64,000 nt of DNA from Sphingomonas panacis (GTDB taxonomy: Bacteria; Pseudomonadota; Alphaproteobacteria; Sphingomonadales; Sphingomonadaceae), in the NCBI RefSeq assembly GCF_001717955.1, contig NZ_CP014168.1, positions 3,195,501-3,259,500 on the forward strand, given 5' to 3'. How positions within the stretch are numbered: position 1 is the stretch's first letter; each line of letters opens with the position of its first letter. The notes beneath the pieces were generated by a model. It was given only the letters and a program-made list of their open reading frames with translations, made no database searches and was not told the DNA's origin. The position numbers and the translations under genes were made by a program. Below are positions 17,151 through 26,514 of this stretch, piece by piece.

Positions 17151-18518
17151 ATGCGGAAATTGCTGACCGGGCTGGTGCTGGCGACGCTCGCGGCGGGGCA
17201 GGGGACCGCCGCCGCGCCAGCGGAGCCGCGCTGGGATGCACCCGGCGATGCCAACCCGCTGCTGCCCGGCTATTTCGCCGATCCATCGATCGTCCATGAT
17301 GCCGGCCGCTGGTACGTGTTCGCGACGATCGACCCGTGGGGCGACGACCGGCTCGGCCTCTGGACATCCGCGAATGGACGCGACTGGACCTTCTCGACGC
17401 CCGACTGGCCGACCAAGGCCGCTTCCACCAGCCCCACCTCGGGCGATTCGAAGGTCTGGGCGCCCTCGGTGGTGAAAGCTCCGAACGGGCACTGGTACAT
17501 GTACGTTTCGGTCGGCAGCGAAATCTGGGTCGGCACCGCGCCATCGCCGGCGGGGCCGTGGCGCGACGCGAACGGTGGCCGGCCGCTCGTGTCGAAGAGC
17601 TTCGCGCCCGCCTACCACATGATCGACGCCGAAGCCTTCGTCGATACGGATGGGCACGCCTATCTGTACTGGGGGTCGGGGCTGAACTGGGTCAACGGTC
17701 ACTGCTTCGTCGTCCGGCTCGCGCCTGACATGGTGCATTTCGACGGAACGCCGCGCGACGTGACGCCGGCGAACTATTTCGAGGCGCCCTTCATGCTGAA
17801 GGCGGGCGGCCACTACCTGCTGACGTACAGCGACGGCAACACCACCAAGGACACGTACAAGGTCCGCTACGCGATCGGCGACACGCCGCTCGGGCCGTTC
17901 CGCGAGGCCGCGAACAGTCCGCTCCTCGAAACCAGCGTGGCGCGGGACGTGGTGAGCCCCGGCCACCATGCCGTGTTCCGCTCGGGCGAGCAGGCCTATA
18001 TCCTGTATCATCGCGCCGCGCTGCCGTGGCCGCGCGGCGGGGACGAGGTTCTCCGCCAGGTCGCCGTCGATCCGCTCAGCATCGGAGCGGACGGCACGAT
18101 CGGCACGGTACACCCGTCGCACGGTGCGGCGGTCGCCGGGTTCGCTCCGGCGCGGGATCGTGGCCTGCCGTGGCGCGCGTCCGGCAGCAACGATTCCGAC
18201 GCGCTGTACGGCCCCGCGCGCGCGGCGGATGACAATTACGCGACGCTTTGGAAGCCGGCGGCCGGCCCTGCCCAACTGGTCGCCGACCTGGGGCGTGTCC
18301 GGCGCGTGACGGGCAGCCGCTTGCGCCCGGAATATGCCACACGCGACTATCGCTTCGCTGTCGAGGCGTCGTCGGACGGCAGGACGTGGCGACAAATCGT
18401 GCCGGTCGGCACGCATCGCGGCTCTCCCATCGCGGTGAGTCACTCCATCGATGCGCGTTACTTGCGCCTCACCTTTCCCGATGGCGGCGCCGCACTGTGG
18501 GAATGGTCGATCGACTGA
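17151..18518 (+). CDS. glycoside hydrolase family 43 with F5/8 type C domain
   Basis: A 455-residue exported GH43 enzyme. A signal peptide (LLTGLVLATLAAGQGTAAA) precedes a five-bladed propeller domain. The general-base Asp lies in YFADPSIVHD near residue 43, the pKa-modulating Asp in AEAFVDTDGHAYLYWG, and the acid Glu in YFEAPFMLKAGGHYLLTY near 212. From about residue 341 a discoidin-like (F5/8 type C) domain follows, a common carbohydrate-binding appendage. The ATG at 17151 has GGAAGGA 6 nt upstream. Xylosidase or arabinofuranosidase activity fits the hemicellulose genes around it. A hairpin directly after the stop may end the transcript. Confidence 0.88.
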   Translation: MRKLLTGLVLATLAAGQGTAAAPAEPRWDAPGDANPLLPGYFADPSIVHDAGRWYVFATIDPWGDDRLGLWTSANGRDWTFSTPDWPTKAASTSPTSGDSKVWAPSVVKAPNGHWYMYVSVGSEIWVGTAPSPAGPWRDANGGRPLVSKSFAPAYHMIDAEAFVDTDGHAYLYWGSGLNWVNGHCFVVRLAPDMVHFDGTPRDVTPANYFEAPFMLKAGGHYLLTYSDGNTTKDTYKVRYAIGDTPLGPFREAANSPLLETSVARDVVSPGHHAVFRSGEQAYILYHRAALPWPRGGDEVLRQVAVDPLSIGADGTIGTVHPSHGAAVAGFAPARDRGLPWRASGSNDSDALYGPARAADDNYATLWKPAAGPAQLVADLGRVRRVTGSRLRPEYATRDYRFAVEASSDGRTWRQIVPVGTHRGSPIAVSHSIDARYLRLTFPDGGAALWEWSID

Positions 18519-18520
18519 TC

Positions 18521-18540
18521 GCCGGCGGTATTCCGCCGGC
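18521..18540 (+). terminator. hairpin after GH43 gene
   Basis: GCCGGCGG-TATT-CCGCCGGC forms a perfect 8-bp stem with a 4-nt loop, two bases after the GH43 stop. No T-run follows, so it may act as a weak or Rho-assisted terminator or as an mRNA-stabilising end. The rest of the 268-bp gap to the RsmB-like gene shows nothing recognisable. Confidence 0.5.
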
Positions 18541-18787
18541 TGCGGCGTCGGCGCGTCGATGATGCGCGACCACGCCGAGCAGCCGATCGACGTCGGCGGC
18601 GACAGGAACTGCGTCGGAGGCGAGGTTTCGATCAGCCGAGGCGCGGGACCGAAGAGGCCGGACGCGATCAACCCGGGTAAACGCTGACCTGTCCTAGGCG
18701 GCACAAAGCTGGCAAAGCCATTTGCATGACCGCCCGAACGCCGAATCCGCCCGCCGCAAACCCCAGCCAGCCGGCCGGACCCCAAGC

Positions 18788-19963
18788 ATGACCCCCGCAG
18801 CCCGCGTGCAGGCGGCGATCGATCTGCTCGACGAGATTCTCGAAGCCGCCCGGCGCGGCGGCGCGGCGGCGGATACGCTCATCGCGCGCTATTTCGCGAC
18901 GCGGCGCTATGCCGGCAGCAAGGACCGGCGCGCGGTGCGCGAGCTCGCCTATGCGGCGATCCGGTTATGCGGGGAGGCGCCCGTCACCGGCCGCGCGGCG
19001 ATGCTCGCGGTGGCGGCGCGCGATCCGGCGCTGGCGGCGTTGTTCACGGGCGAGGGCCATGCGCCCGCGCGGATCGCGCCCGACGAGCCGGTCGCGGCCG
19101 AGGGCGTCGCGCCCGAATGGCTTCGCACGGCGCTGGCCGCATCGGGTCTCGCCGATGCCGAGCTCGCCGCGCTGGTCGAGCGCGCGCCGCTCGATATCCG
19201 CATCAACCGGCTCGTCGATGTGGCCGTGGCGATCCCCGGTGCCGAGCCGATCCCTGGCCTGCCCGATGCGCTGCGGCTGCCCTCGGGCGTCAACGTCGAG
19301 GCGCTGCCCGAATGGGCGGCGGGTGCCATCGAGGTGCAGGACGCCGGCAGCCAGATCGTCACGCTTGCGGCGCAAGCCGCGCCGGGCCAGCGCATCGTCG
19401 ATCTCTGCGCAGGCGCCGGCGGCAAGACGCTCGCGCTTGTCGTGGCAATGATGAATGACGGTGCGATCTTAGCCAGCGATAGCGATCGTGGGCGACTTTC
19501 GCGACTTTTGCCTCGCGCCACGCGCGCCAGCGCGTCGATCGTGACGACGCGGCTGCTCGATCCCGGCCGCGAGGCCGAGGCGCTCGCCGACTGGGCGGAC
19601 GAGGCCGATTGCGTGCTGATCGACGCGCCCTGCTCGGGCACCGGCACGTGGCGGCGCAATCCCGAGGCGCGCTGGCGGCTCACGCCCGATCGCCTCGCGC
19701 GGCTGGTCGAGACGCAAGGCCGCCTACTCGACGTCGGCGCCGCGCTGGTCAAGCCGGGCGGCGCGCTCGTCCACATCGTCTGCTCGCTGCTCGATGCCGA
19801 GGGCGCGGGGCAGGTCGCGCGCTTTCTCGTGCGCCATCCGCGTTGGCGCGCCGAGCCGCTCGCGCTGCCGGCGGGCCGCGCGCACGGCGACGGCATGCGG
19901 CTGACACCAGCGCATGACGGCACCGACGGCTTTTTTGTCGCACGCCTGCGAGCCCCGTGTTAG
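18788..19963 (+). CDS. RsmB/NOP family RNA m5C methyltransferase
   Basis: A 391-residue SAM-dependent RNA cytosine-C5 methyltransferase of the RsmB/NOP2/SUN family. An N-terminal NusB-like helical domain (residues 1-120) is followed by the Rossmann-fold domain: IVDLCAGAGGKTLAL near 204 binds SAM, DAPCSGTGTWRRNPEA near 279 carries the catalytic Cys region, and VCSLLDAEG near 331 carries the second Cys. The likely target is 16S rRNA, as for RsmB at C967, but paralogues exist, so no symbol is given. The start at 18788 opens directly into the conserved AARVQAAIDLLDEIL helix; the longer start at 18722 adds Pro/Arg-rich residues unlike the family. Confidence 0.87.
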   Translation: MTPAARVQAAIDLLDEILEAARRGGAAADTLIARYFATRRYAGSKDRRAVRELAYAAIRLCGEAPVTGRAAMLAVAARDPALAALFTGEGHAPARIAPDEPVAAEGVAPEWLRTALAASGLADAELAALVERAPLDIRINRLVDVAVAIPGAEPIPGLPDALRLPSGVNVEALPEWAAGAIEVQDAGSQIVTLAAQAAPGQRIVDLCAGAGGKTLALVVAMMNDGAILASDSDRGRLSRLLPRATRASASIVTTRLLDPGREAEALADWADEADCVLIDAPCSGTGTWRRNPEARWRLTPDRLARLVETQGRLLDVGAALVKPGGALVHIVCSLLDAEGAGQVARFLVRHPRWRAEPLALPAGRAHGDGMRLTPAHDGTDGFFVARLRAPC

Positions 19964-19995
19964 CGTCAGTCATTGTGCCGAAACTGGAGTGGATC

Positions 19996-20499
19996 ATGCG
20001 CTATCTGTCCGTCGCCGCTGCCGCTGCGATGACGCTGTTGACGGTATCGACGGCGGTCCACGGCCAGCGCCCGGACAGCGCGATCGACGTGCGCGCGCTC
20101 GCGTTGGTCGAGACAGGCAGGGCCGCGCAGGCCGCCGGCAATCTCGATGGTGCGATCGACGCCTATGAGAGCGCGCTGGCGGTCGATCCGCGTACCCGCG
20201 CGGCATTCATCGGCCTCGGTGAAGTCGCCCGCACGCGCGACCTGCCGGGGAAGGCGATCCGCTTCTACCGCGAGGCGCTGGAGTTGCAGCCCGACGACGT
20301 CGCGGCGCTGAAGGAGCAGGGCGAGGCGCTCGTCCAGCAAGGCGCGGTCGAGCGCGCCAAGACGAACCTCACCAAGCTGCGCACCGTCTGCGCCAAACGA
20401 ACCTGCCCCGAGATCGCGCAGTTGAGCGCGGTGATCGCCAAGGGGCCGCCGATCGTCACCGCCTCAGCGACCCCGGTGGCCAAGAGCGAGAAGAACTGA
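19996..20499 (+). CDS. exported tetratricopeptide-repeat protein
   Basis: A 167-residue protein with a signal peptide (MRYLSVAAAAAMTLLTVSTAVHG) and two to three TPR units: ALVETGRAAQAAGNLDGAIDAYESAL, then PRTRAAFIGLGEVARTRDLPGKAIRFYREAL, then ALKEQGEALVQQGAVERAKTNL. It should be periplasmic and act as a protein-protein scaffold; no partner is evident. The ATG at 19996 follows CTGGAG. It starts 32 bp after the RsmB-like gene, suggesting co-transcription, and ends 6 bp from the convergent MFS gene. Confidence 0.8.
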   Translation: MRYLSVAAAAAMTLLTVSTAVHGQRPDSAIDVRALALVETGRAAQAAGNLDGAIDAYESALAVDPRTRAAFIGLGEVARTRDLPGKAIRFYREALELQPDDVAALKEQGEALVQQGAVERAKTNLTKLRTVCAKRTCPEIAQLSAVIAKGPPIVTASATPVAKSEKN

Positions 20500-20505
20500 A
20501 CCGGG

Positions 20506-21732
20506 CTACGCTTTCGCCTCCGCCACGAAATCGACGTCGCGCCGCTCGGGGCCAATCGCGGTCCAGATCACGATGACGACGACGGTGATCCCGGCGACGA
20601 GCGCCAGCGCGAAGCCGTAATCGCCGCCGTGGCTCTCCGCGACACTCGCCTGGATCACCGCGTTGCGCGAGGCGATCAGATTGCCGAGTTGATACGCGAA
20701 GCCCGGAAACATGCCGCGCACCGCCGCCGGCGACAGTTCATTGAGGTGGACCGGCACGATCCCCCACGCGCCCTGCACCGCGACTTGCATCAGAAACGCG
20801 CCCGCGCCGAGCATCAGCGGCGTGCTCGAGAACGCCCACAGCGGGATCACCGGCAACGCACACAACGCGCCGATGATGATCGCCCGCTTGCGCCCGATCG
20901 TTTCGGACCAGATGCCGAAGCCTATCCCACCAACGATCGCCCCCGCGTTCATCACCATCGCCAGAAGCCCGGCGGTCTGTGTGGAGAGGTGATGCTGTTC
21001 TTTGAGGAAGGTCGGATACACATCCTGCGTGCCGTGGCTGAAGAAGTTGAACGCGGTCATCAGCACGACGAGATACAGCGCGATCTTCCAGTTGTTGAGC
21101 AAGGCGGTGATCGGATTGATGCGCGGTTTTTCGGAGAGCGCTTCGAACGCCGGGCTTTCCTCGACGTGCATGCGGATCAGGAAGACGAGGATCGCCGGCA
21201 CCACCCCGATCAGGAACATGCCGCGCCAGCCGATGTGATCGAACAGCAGGAAGAAGACGAGGCTCGCGAGGAAATAGCCCGAAGGATAGCCGCTTTGCAG
21301 CAACCCGGAAACGAAGCCACGCATCTTCGCCGGAATGCTCTCCATCACCAAGCTGGCGCCGATGCCCCATTCGCCGCCCATTGCGAAGCCGAACAGCGCG
21401 CGGATGACGAAGAGCGAGGTGAGAGACCAGGCGAAAGCGGACAATACGGAGAAAGCTGAAAAGGCGAGGATGACAATCATCATCACCGGTCGCCGGCCAT
21501 ATCGGTCGGCGAGCAGACCGAACACGAACGCGCCGAACGGGCGCGCGGCGAGTGTGAAGAAGGTCGCTTCCGCGGTTGTCTTGACGTCGGTGCCGAATTC
21601 CCTGGCGACCGCCGAGAACATGAACACCATCAGGAAGAAATCGAACGCGTCGAGCGTCCAGCCGAGATAGCTCGCCCAGATCGAGCTTTTCTGCGCCCCG
21701 GTGAGCGATTTCAAATCGGCGAAAATGCTCAT
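20506..21732 (-). CDS. MFS transporter (SHS/metabolite:proton symporter type)
   Basis: A 408-residue 12-TM permease. ASYLGWTLDAFDFFLMVFMF in TM1 and LADRYGRRPVMM in the TM2-3 loop are characteristic of the sialate/lactate:H+ symporter (SHS) and related organic-acid/sugar MFS groups, and MGGEWGIGASLVMESIP matches the TM4-5 region. It lies 99 bp downstream of xylA on the same strand. A 31-bp hairpin and a separate palindrome occupy that gap, so it may have its own promoter. The position suggests import of a pentose, sugar acid or hemicellulose breakdown product. The ATG at 21732 has GGGGG upstream. Confidence 0.83.
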   Translation of the reverse strand: MSIFADLKSLTGAQKSSIWASYLGWTLDAFDFFLMVFMFSAVAREFGTDVKTTAEATFFTLAARPFGAFVFGLLADRYGRRPVMMIVILAFSAFSVLSAFAWSLTSLFVIRALFGFAMGGEWGIGASLVMESIPAKMRGFVSGLLQSGYPSGYFLASLVFFLLFDHIGWRGMFLIGVVPAILVFLIRMHVEESPAFEALSEKPRINPITALLNNWKIALYLVVLMTAFNFFSHGTQDVYPTFLKEQHHLSTQTAGLLAMVMNAGAIVGGIGFGIWSETIGRKRAIIIGALCALPVIPLWAFSSTPLMLGAGAFLMQVAVQGAWGIVPVHLNELSPAAVRGMFPGFAYQLGNLIASRNAVIQASVAESHGGDYGFALALVAGITVVVIVIWTAIGPERRDVDFVAEAKA

Positions 21733-21745
21733 CGTGCCCCCGGTT

Positions 21746-21770
21746 CCGTGTCAGGCGTTACGTGACACGG
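21746..21770. promoter_or_regulatory. inverted repeat CCGTGTCA-N9-TGACACGG upstream of MFS
   Basis: Perfect 8-bp arms lie 14 bp before the MFS start codon. The position could serve as an operator or, in the 5' leader, as an RNA hairpin near the ribosome-binding site. No regulator gene is adjacent. Confidence 0.4.
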
Positions 21771-21792
21771 TCGGTTGCGATTGGGAAGCGCT

Positions 21793-21823
21793 GGCCGCCA
21801 CCCGAACAGTTCGGATGGCGGCC
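21793..21823 (-). terminator. long hairpin between xylA and the MFS gene
   Basis: A 31-bp inverted repeat has arms GGCCGCCACCCGAAC and GTTCGGATGGCGGCC, matching at 14 of 15 positions, with a loop of three bases or fewer. It lies 9 bp after the xylA stop. It lacks a T-run, so it probably attenuates or protects the xyl mRNA rather than being a classical intrinsic terminator. Confidence 0.5.
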
Positions 21824-21831
21824 GATCGAGA

Positions 21832-23142
21832 TCAGATGAAGCGGTTGATGAGATTCTCGAGCCGCTCCTGCTGGCCCGAACGCGGCTTGGGATCGAGCGC
21901 CTTTTCGACCGCGAGATCGGCGATGCCGGCGAGATCGAGCCGGCCGATCTGCGTCCCGAGATCGCCGGTCCAGCCGGCATACCGCTCAGCCTTGATCGCA
22001 TCGACGCGGCCGTCCTCGATCAGCTTGGCAGCGCCGAGCAGACCACGCGCGACGGTGTCGATGCCGCCGATATGGCCGTAGAACAGATCGACCGCATCCA
22101 TCGACTGGCGACGCACCTTCGAATCGAAGTTGAAACCGCCGTCGGTGAAGCCACCCGCACGGATGATCTCGACCATCGCCAGCGTCAGCTCTTCGGCCGA
22201 GTTGGGGAATTGGTCGGTGTCCCAGCCATTCTGGTGATCGCCGCGGTTGGCGTCGATCGAGCCGAACAGGCCGAGCGCGTTGGCAGTCGCGATCTCATGC
22301 TCGAACGTGTGCCCAGCGAGCGTTGCGTGGTTCGCCTCGATGTTGACGCGCACTTCGTTCTCGAGGCCGTAGCGCTTGAGGAAGCCGTATACGGTCGCGG
22401 TGTCGAAGTCGTACTGGTGCTTGGTCGGCTCGTGCGGCTTCGGCTCGATCAGGATCGTGCCCTTGAAGCCGATCTTGTGCTTATGCTCGACGACCAAGCT
22501 GAGGAAGCGGCCGAAATTGTCGAGCTCGCGCTTCAGATCGGTGTTGAGCAGCGTCTCATAGCCCTCGCGACCGCCCCACAGCACGTAGTTGCTGCCGCCG
22601 AGCCGGTGAGTCGCTTCGAGCGCGTCGCGGACCTGCATCGCGCCGAAAGCGTAGACTTCGGGATCGGGGTTGGTCGCGCCGCCGGCGGCGAAGCGCGGGT
22701 GGCTGAACAGATTGGCGGTGCCCCACAGTAGCTTGCGGCCCGACGAGTCCTGGAGCTTCTCGAGATGATCGACCGCTTCGGCGAAGAATGTGCGATGCTC
22801 GGTGACGTTGTGCGCGTCGGCCATCACATCGATGTCGTGGAAGCAGTAGAACGGGATGTCGAGCTTCGAAAAGAAGTCGAACGCCACTTCGCGCTTGGTT
22901 GCCGCAGCGGCGCTGTCGTTCGGACCCTTGTGCCACGGGCGGTTGAAGGTGCCGCCGCCGAACACGTCGCTGCCCTGCCAGACGAAAGTATGCCAGAAAC
23001 AGGCGGCGAAGCGGAGGTGATCCTCCATCCGCTTGCCGAGTACGACCTTGTCCTTGTCGTAGTAGCGATAGGCCAGCTCGTTGGTGCTGTCTGGGCCTTC
23101 GTATTTAATCGTCGGGATGTTTGCAAAGAAGTCGATGGCCAT
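21832..23142 (-). CDS. xylA: xylose isomerase
   Basis: A 436-residue xylose isomerase, interconverting D-xylose and D-xylulose in the cytoplasm with two divalent metals. It starts [17 protein letters not shown], with [15 protein letters not shown] carrying the catalytic His, FYCFHDIDV the second conserved His/Asp region, [17 protein letters not shown] the metal-binding Glu/Lys/His cluster, and GSIDANRGD the later ligands. The length fits class II enzymes. The ATG overlaps the xylB stop by one base (TGATG), so the two are coupled. This is the third gene of the GH43-xylB-xylA operon. Confidence 0.96.
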   Translation of the reverse strand: MAIDFFANIPTIKYEGPDSTNELAYRYYDKDKVVLGKRMEDHLRFAACFWHTFVWQGSDVFGGGTFNRPWHKGPNDSAAAATKREVAFDFFSKLDIPFYCFHDIDVMADAHNVTEHRTFFAEAVDHLEKLQDSSGRKLLWGTANLFSHPRFAAGGATNPDPEVYAFGAMQVRDALEATHRLGGSNYVLWGGREGYETLLNTDLKRELDNFGRFLSLVVEHKHKIGFKGTILIEPKPHEPTKHQYDFDTATVYGFLKRYGLENEVRVNIEANHATLAGHTFEHEIATANALGLFGSIDANRGDHQNGWDTDQFPNSAEELTLAMVEIIRAGGFTDGGFNFDSKVRRQSMDAVDLFYGHIGGIDTVARGLLGAAKLIEDGRVDAIKAERYAGWTGDLGTQIGRLDLAGIADLAVEKALDPKPRSGQQERLENLINRFI

Positions 23143-24605
23143 CAGGCACTCCTTGGGGTGATATTCTGGGGGGTGATGTGAGGATAGGCTTCGCGAAAGG
23201 CGGCGAGCTTGGGGGCGAGGCGATCGACCAGCGCGGCGTCGGGCTCGATGACATGCGCGATCGGCGGGGCAACGCACACCTCGGCGGGCGAGCCGCCATC
23301 GACCGCGAGCTGCGCGAGCCGTGCCGCGCCGAGCGCAGGGCCGACTTCACCGCCCTGAAGATATACCAACGGGGTGTTCAGCGCGGCGGCAAGCGTCGCG
23401 CCCCAGTAACGCGAGCGCGCGCCGCCGCCGATCACGGACAATTTCGCGACCTCGGTGCCAGCACCCCGCAAAGCGTCGAGCCCATCCGCAAGCGCAAACG
23501 CCACGCCTTCGAGCACCGCCTGCGCGAGCCGCTCCGGCCCGGTGTCGTTATCGAGGCGGAGGAACGCGCCGCGCACCTCGGCGTCATTGTGCGGCGTGCG
23601 CTCACCGGACAGATAGGGAAGGAACAGTTCCGGCCCATTCGCCGGCCCGGCCTTTTCGGCACGCGCGAACAGATCGGCCGCACCGGCCGCTCCGGTTAGC
23701 CGCGCGACCCAGTCGATGCAGGACGCGGCGGAGAGATGCACAGCCATCTGGTGCCACATATCGGGCAGACAGTGGCAGAAGGCGTGAACCGCGCGGGCCG
23801 GATTGGGCTTGAACGCATCGTTCGCGACGAAAATCACGCCCGAGGTACCGAGCGACAGCAAGGCGTCACCGTTCTTGACGACGCCGACGCCGGCTGCGCC
23901 GGCGGCATTGTCACCGCCGCCGCCTGCGACGGGCACCTGCGGCATGCCCCAGAGTTCGGCCACGGCGGCGCTTAGCCGTCCGGTCGCCTGCGGTCCTTCG
24001 ACCAGCGTGGGCATCTGGCTGGCATCCAACCCGCATGCGGCGAGCAGGTCATCGCTCCATTTGCGACCGGCCACGTCGAGCCAGAGCGTACCCGCCGAGT
24101 CCGACATGTCGGAAGCCTTGTCGCCGGTCATCAGGAGCCGGACATAGTCCTTCGGAAGAAGTACCAGCTTGGTCGCTGCGAACACCTCGGGTTCGTGCTT
24201 GCGAACCCACGCCAGCTTGGGCGCGGTAAAGCCCGGCATCACGATATTGCCGCCGACCGTGCGGAATTGCGGCGTTGCGGCTTCCAGTTCGGCGCATTCG
24301 GCATGGCTGCGGCCGTCGTTCCACAGGATCGCTGGGCGTAGCGGCGTGTCATCCGCGCCCAGCAAGGTTGCGCCGTGCATTTGCCCGGCGAGGCCGACGC
24401 CGCGCACCGCGCGCCGCACATCGGGATCGATCGCCTGCACCGCAGCCGTCGTCGCCGCCCACCAGCTATCGGGGTCTTGTTCGGACCAAAGCGGGTGAGG
24501 GCGCTGGACGGTGAGCGCCGCCGTGCCCTGGCCGACGACACTACCGTGTGTGTCGATGACGACGGCCTTGACGCCTGACGTGCCGATATCAATGCCGAGG
24601 AACAT
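23142..24605 (-). CDS. xylB: xylulokinase
   Basis: A 487-residue FGGY-family sugar kinase that phosphorylates D-xylulose to xylulose 5-phosphate. The N-terminal ATPase motif reads [18 protein letters not shown], with SEQDPDSWW and [11 protein letters not shown] in the substrate domain, [14 protein letters not shown] in the middle (catalytic Asp) and [17 protein letters not shown] near the C terminus. It begins 4 bp after the GH43 gene and ends in the TGATG junction with xylA, so the three genes form one transcription unit feeding the pentose phosphate pathway. Confidence 0.95.
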   Translation of the reverse strand: MFLGIDIGTSGVKAVVIDTHGSVVGQGTAALTVQRPHPLWSEQDPDSWWAATTAAVQAIDPDVRRAVRGVGLAGQMHGATLLGADDTPLRPAILWNDGRSHAECAELEAATPQFRTVGGNIVMPGFTAPKLAWVRKHEPEVFAATKLVLLPKDYVRLLMTGDKASDMSDSAGTLWLDVAGRKWSDDLLAACGLDASQMPTLVEGPQATGRLSAAVAELWGMPQVPVAGGGGDNAAGAAGVGVVKNGDALLSLGTSGVIFVANDAFKPNPARAVHAFCHCLPDMWHQMAVHLSAASCIDWVARLTGAAGAADLFARAEKAGPANGPELFLPYLSGERTPHNDAEVRGAFLRLDNDTGPERLAQAVLEGVAFALADGLDALRGAGTEVAKLSVIGGGARSRYWGATLAAALNTPLVYLQGGEVGPALGAARLAQLAVDGGSPAEVCVAPPIAHVIEPDAALVDRLAPKLAAFREAYPHITPQNITPRSA

Positions 24606-24609
24606 GCGG

Positions 24610-25701
24610 TTACTTCACGAAGGGGTTGATGGTCTTGATCGAGCCGTCGGGATTAAAGGACAGCTCGGTCACCTTGGCGTTGCGGAGGTGGTTCTTGTTG
24701 CTGAGCTGCGTATCCGCATAGAACAGCCACCACTTGCCGGCATTCTCGATGATCGAATGGTGCGTCGTCCAACCCTGTACCGGCAGCAGGAAATGGCCGC
24801 GGAACTTGAACGGACCATAAGGACTCGTGCCGGTTGCATAGTTCAGGAAATGCGTGTCGCCGGTCGAATAGGTATAATAATAGGTGCCGCCGCGCTTGAA
24901 CATCCACGACGCTTCGAAAAAGCGCTTGTCGTGATCGCCGCCCTTTACCGGCTGCCCATCTTCGCCGAGGATCACTGCATCGCGTGGTTTTTCGGCGAAG
25001 CTCTTCATGTCTGCGTTCATACGGACGACCTTCCCCGAGAGTGCGGGCTTGTCGTCCTGCATCAGATCGGTGTCGCTGCCGTTCGGATCATACGTCCCTT
25101 TGGCCCAGCGTTGAAGCTGGCCGCCCCAAATGCCGCCGAAGTACATATAGGTCTTGCCGTCGGTATCCGTAAACACCGCCTGGTCTATCGAGAAACTGCC
25201 CGGAATCGGCTTGGGTTCGGCCTTGAACGGACCCATTGGGTTCTTCGAAGTCGCTACCCCGATGCGGAAAGCGCCGAGGCCGTTCTTGTCCTTGGTTTTG
25301 TCGCGTGCAGGGAAGTACAGGTAATAGGTGCCGTTTTTATAGGCGGCGTCGGGCGCCCACATCTGTTTCGACGCCCATGGCACCTGCTTCAAATCGAGGG
25401 CGACTGGGCCGACCGTGACCGGTCCGCCGATTCGGTCCATTCGCAGCACGCGGACATCGTGCATCGCGTATTGGTTGCCGAGGTCATCATCCGGCGTTTC
25501 GGTCGGAACGTCATGCGAGGGATAGACGTAGATCTTGCCGTTGAAAACGTGCGCCGACGGGTCAGCGGTGTAGATCGACGTGACCAGCGGTTGCGATAGG
25601 AAGCGCGACGCATCGGCGCCCTTGCTGTCCTCATGCGCTTGCGCTGTCGCTGCGCCTGCGCTGAGCAGCGCCGCGATTGTGATCGATGTCCGAAATAGCA
25701 T
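24610..25701 (-). CDS. glycoside hydrolase family 43 protein
   Basis: A 363-residue exported GH43 enzyme with a signal peptide (MLFRTSITIAALLSAGAATAQA). The general-base Asp is in YTADPSAHVFNGKIYVYPSHD near residue 47, and the acid Glu is in FFEASWMFKRGGTYYYTYS near 265. PDAAYKNGTYYLYFPARD and IDQAVFTDTDGKTYMYFGG are family hallmarks. It leads the operon with xylB and xylA, which argues for beta-xylosidase or related xylan-debranching activity. The ATG at 25701 starts the signal peptide; a GTG at 25713 is less likely because it would touch the ribosome-binding site. Confidence 0.9.
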   Translation of the reverse strand: MLFRTSITIAALLSAGAATAQAHEDSKGADASRFLSQPLVTSIYTADPSAHVFNGKIYVYPSHDVPTETPDDDLGNQYAMHDVRVLRMDRIGGPVTVGPVALDLKQVPWASKQMWAPDAAYKNGTYYLYFPARDKTKDKNGLGAFRIGVATSKNPMGPFKAEPKPIPGSFSIDQAVFTDTDGKTYMYFGGIWGGQLQRWAKGTYDPNGSDTDLMQDDKPALSGKVVRMNADMKSFAEKPRDAVILGEDGQPVKGGDHDKRFFEASWMFKRGGTYYYTYSTGDTHFLNYATGTSPYGPFKFRGHFLLPVQGWTTHHSIIENAGKWWLFYADTQLSNKNHLRNAKVTELSFNPDGSIKTINPFVK

Positions 25702-25741
25702 GCCGTTCACCACCCTCTTAGCCTTCTGGAGAGGCTCGATT

Positions 25742-25763
25742 GATACGATAGCGCTACCATATC
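25742..25763. promoter_or_regulatory. LacI-type operator upstream of GH43-xylB-xylA
   Basis: A 22-bp near-palindrome centred on AGCGCT (25750-25755) reads GATACGAT-AGCGCT-ACCATATC. Outer arms GATA/TATC and the core match exactly; two positions per inner arm differ. The CG-centred core is typical of LacI/GalR-family operators, including those known for xylose regulators in alphaproteobacteria. It sits 41 bp before the GH43 start. No LacI-type regulator gene is in the window. Confidence 0.6.
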
Positions 25764-25839
25764 GGGGAAGAACGGGTGTGGCAATTGCGCGCCGCAGGGC
25801 TTTTTTCGGGGCAAACGCGCCACCGGGTAGTGGAGCGGC

Positions 25840-26379
25840 CTAACGCCAGAGCGTGTTCGCCGGCGCGCGCGATTCGGCCCCAATCAATGTCGCGATTTCA
25901 GGCACGGCGAAATCCTCGATATCGACGAAGCGGCTGCCCCAGCTATCGACCAGGGTGAGCAGATGGCCGACGAGCGGCGCGGTACGATGCTCGACCACCA
26001 GCGATCGGAACGGCAGCGGCAACGTCGGACTGGGTTGCAACGCTTGCGCCAGCGGTGCCTGTGCGGGGGTGAACGACAGCGGCGAGAACAGGCAGGCACC
26101 GGCGATGTTGCCAAGGTAGGATTTGGGCGAAAGCTGCGCCCAGCGCACCACGGCAAGGCAGGCAAGGCCGCGCGCCACCACCACGTGCGGTTCGCCCGCC
26201 AGGCGCGCTGCCTCGTCAAGTTGCATCGCCCAGAAGCCGCGATGATGCTTGTGGCTCATGTCGAGCGTCAGCGTGCGGACATCTTTGCGGCCCGCCGCCG
26301 GCCATTCGGGCGCACGGTCGCCCGCCACCGCCACGGTGAGGAACGGATGGGTGCCTAAAAGCTCGCTCTCCAACGTCAT
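25840..26379 (-). CDS. degenerate RBBP9/YdeN-like alpha/beta hydrolase
   Basis: A 179-residue protein whose order of segments follows the RBBP9/YdeN serine-hydrolase family: DEAARLAGEPHVVVARGLACLAVVRWA, then ACLFSPLSFTPAQ, LPFRSLVVEHRTAPL and DSWGSRFVDIEDFAVPE. In active members the first stretch reads GHSLGCLA; here it is ARGLACLA, so the nucleophile Ser is absent. The region after WGSRFVD, which normally carries the catalytic GH-N motif, reads IEDFAVPE, so the His is absent too. It should therefore be catalytically dead or have a new role. The reading frame is intact. It is followed by the LysR gene on the same strand, 135 bp away. Confidence 0.6.
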   Translation of the reverse strand: MTLESELLGTHPFLTVAVAGDRAPEWPAAGRKDVRTLTLDMSHKHHRGFWAMQLDEAARLAGEPHVVVARGLACLAVVRWAQLSPKSYLGNIAGACLFSPLSFTPAQAPLAQALQPSPTLPLPFRSLVVEHRTAPLVGHLLTLVDSWGSRFVDIEDFAVPEIATLIGAESRAPANTLWR

Positions 26380-26514
26380 GACCGGACTCCTCAGGGGATC
26401 TGCGCCGTTCGGGTCGGGTGGGCCGCGACTCCAGTTCAGGGCGCGGATGATATTCCTATCACGCGCCTAGGCAATCGCCCTTGCGTCGAATCGACGACGC
26501 GATGCGCCGGTCCG

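Noticed and set aside
16851..18785. 644-codon minus-strand frame opposite the YkgJ-like and GH43 genes
   Set aside because: It is antisense to two well-supported genes, is Arg/Pro-rich and shows no domain. Long antisense frames are expected at this GC content.
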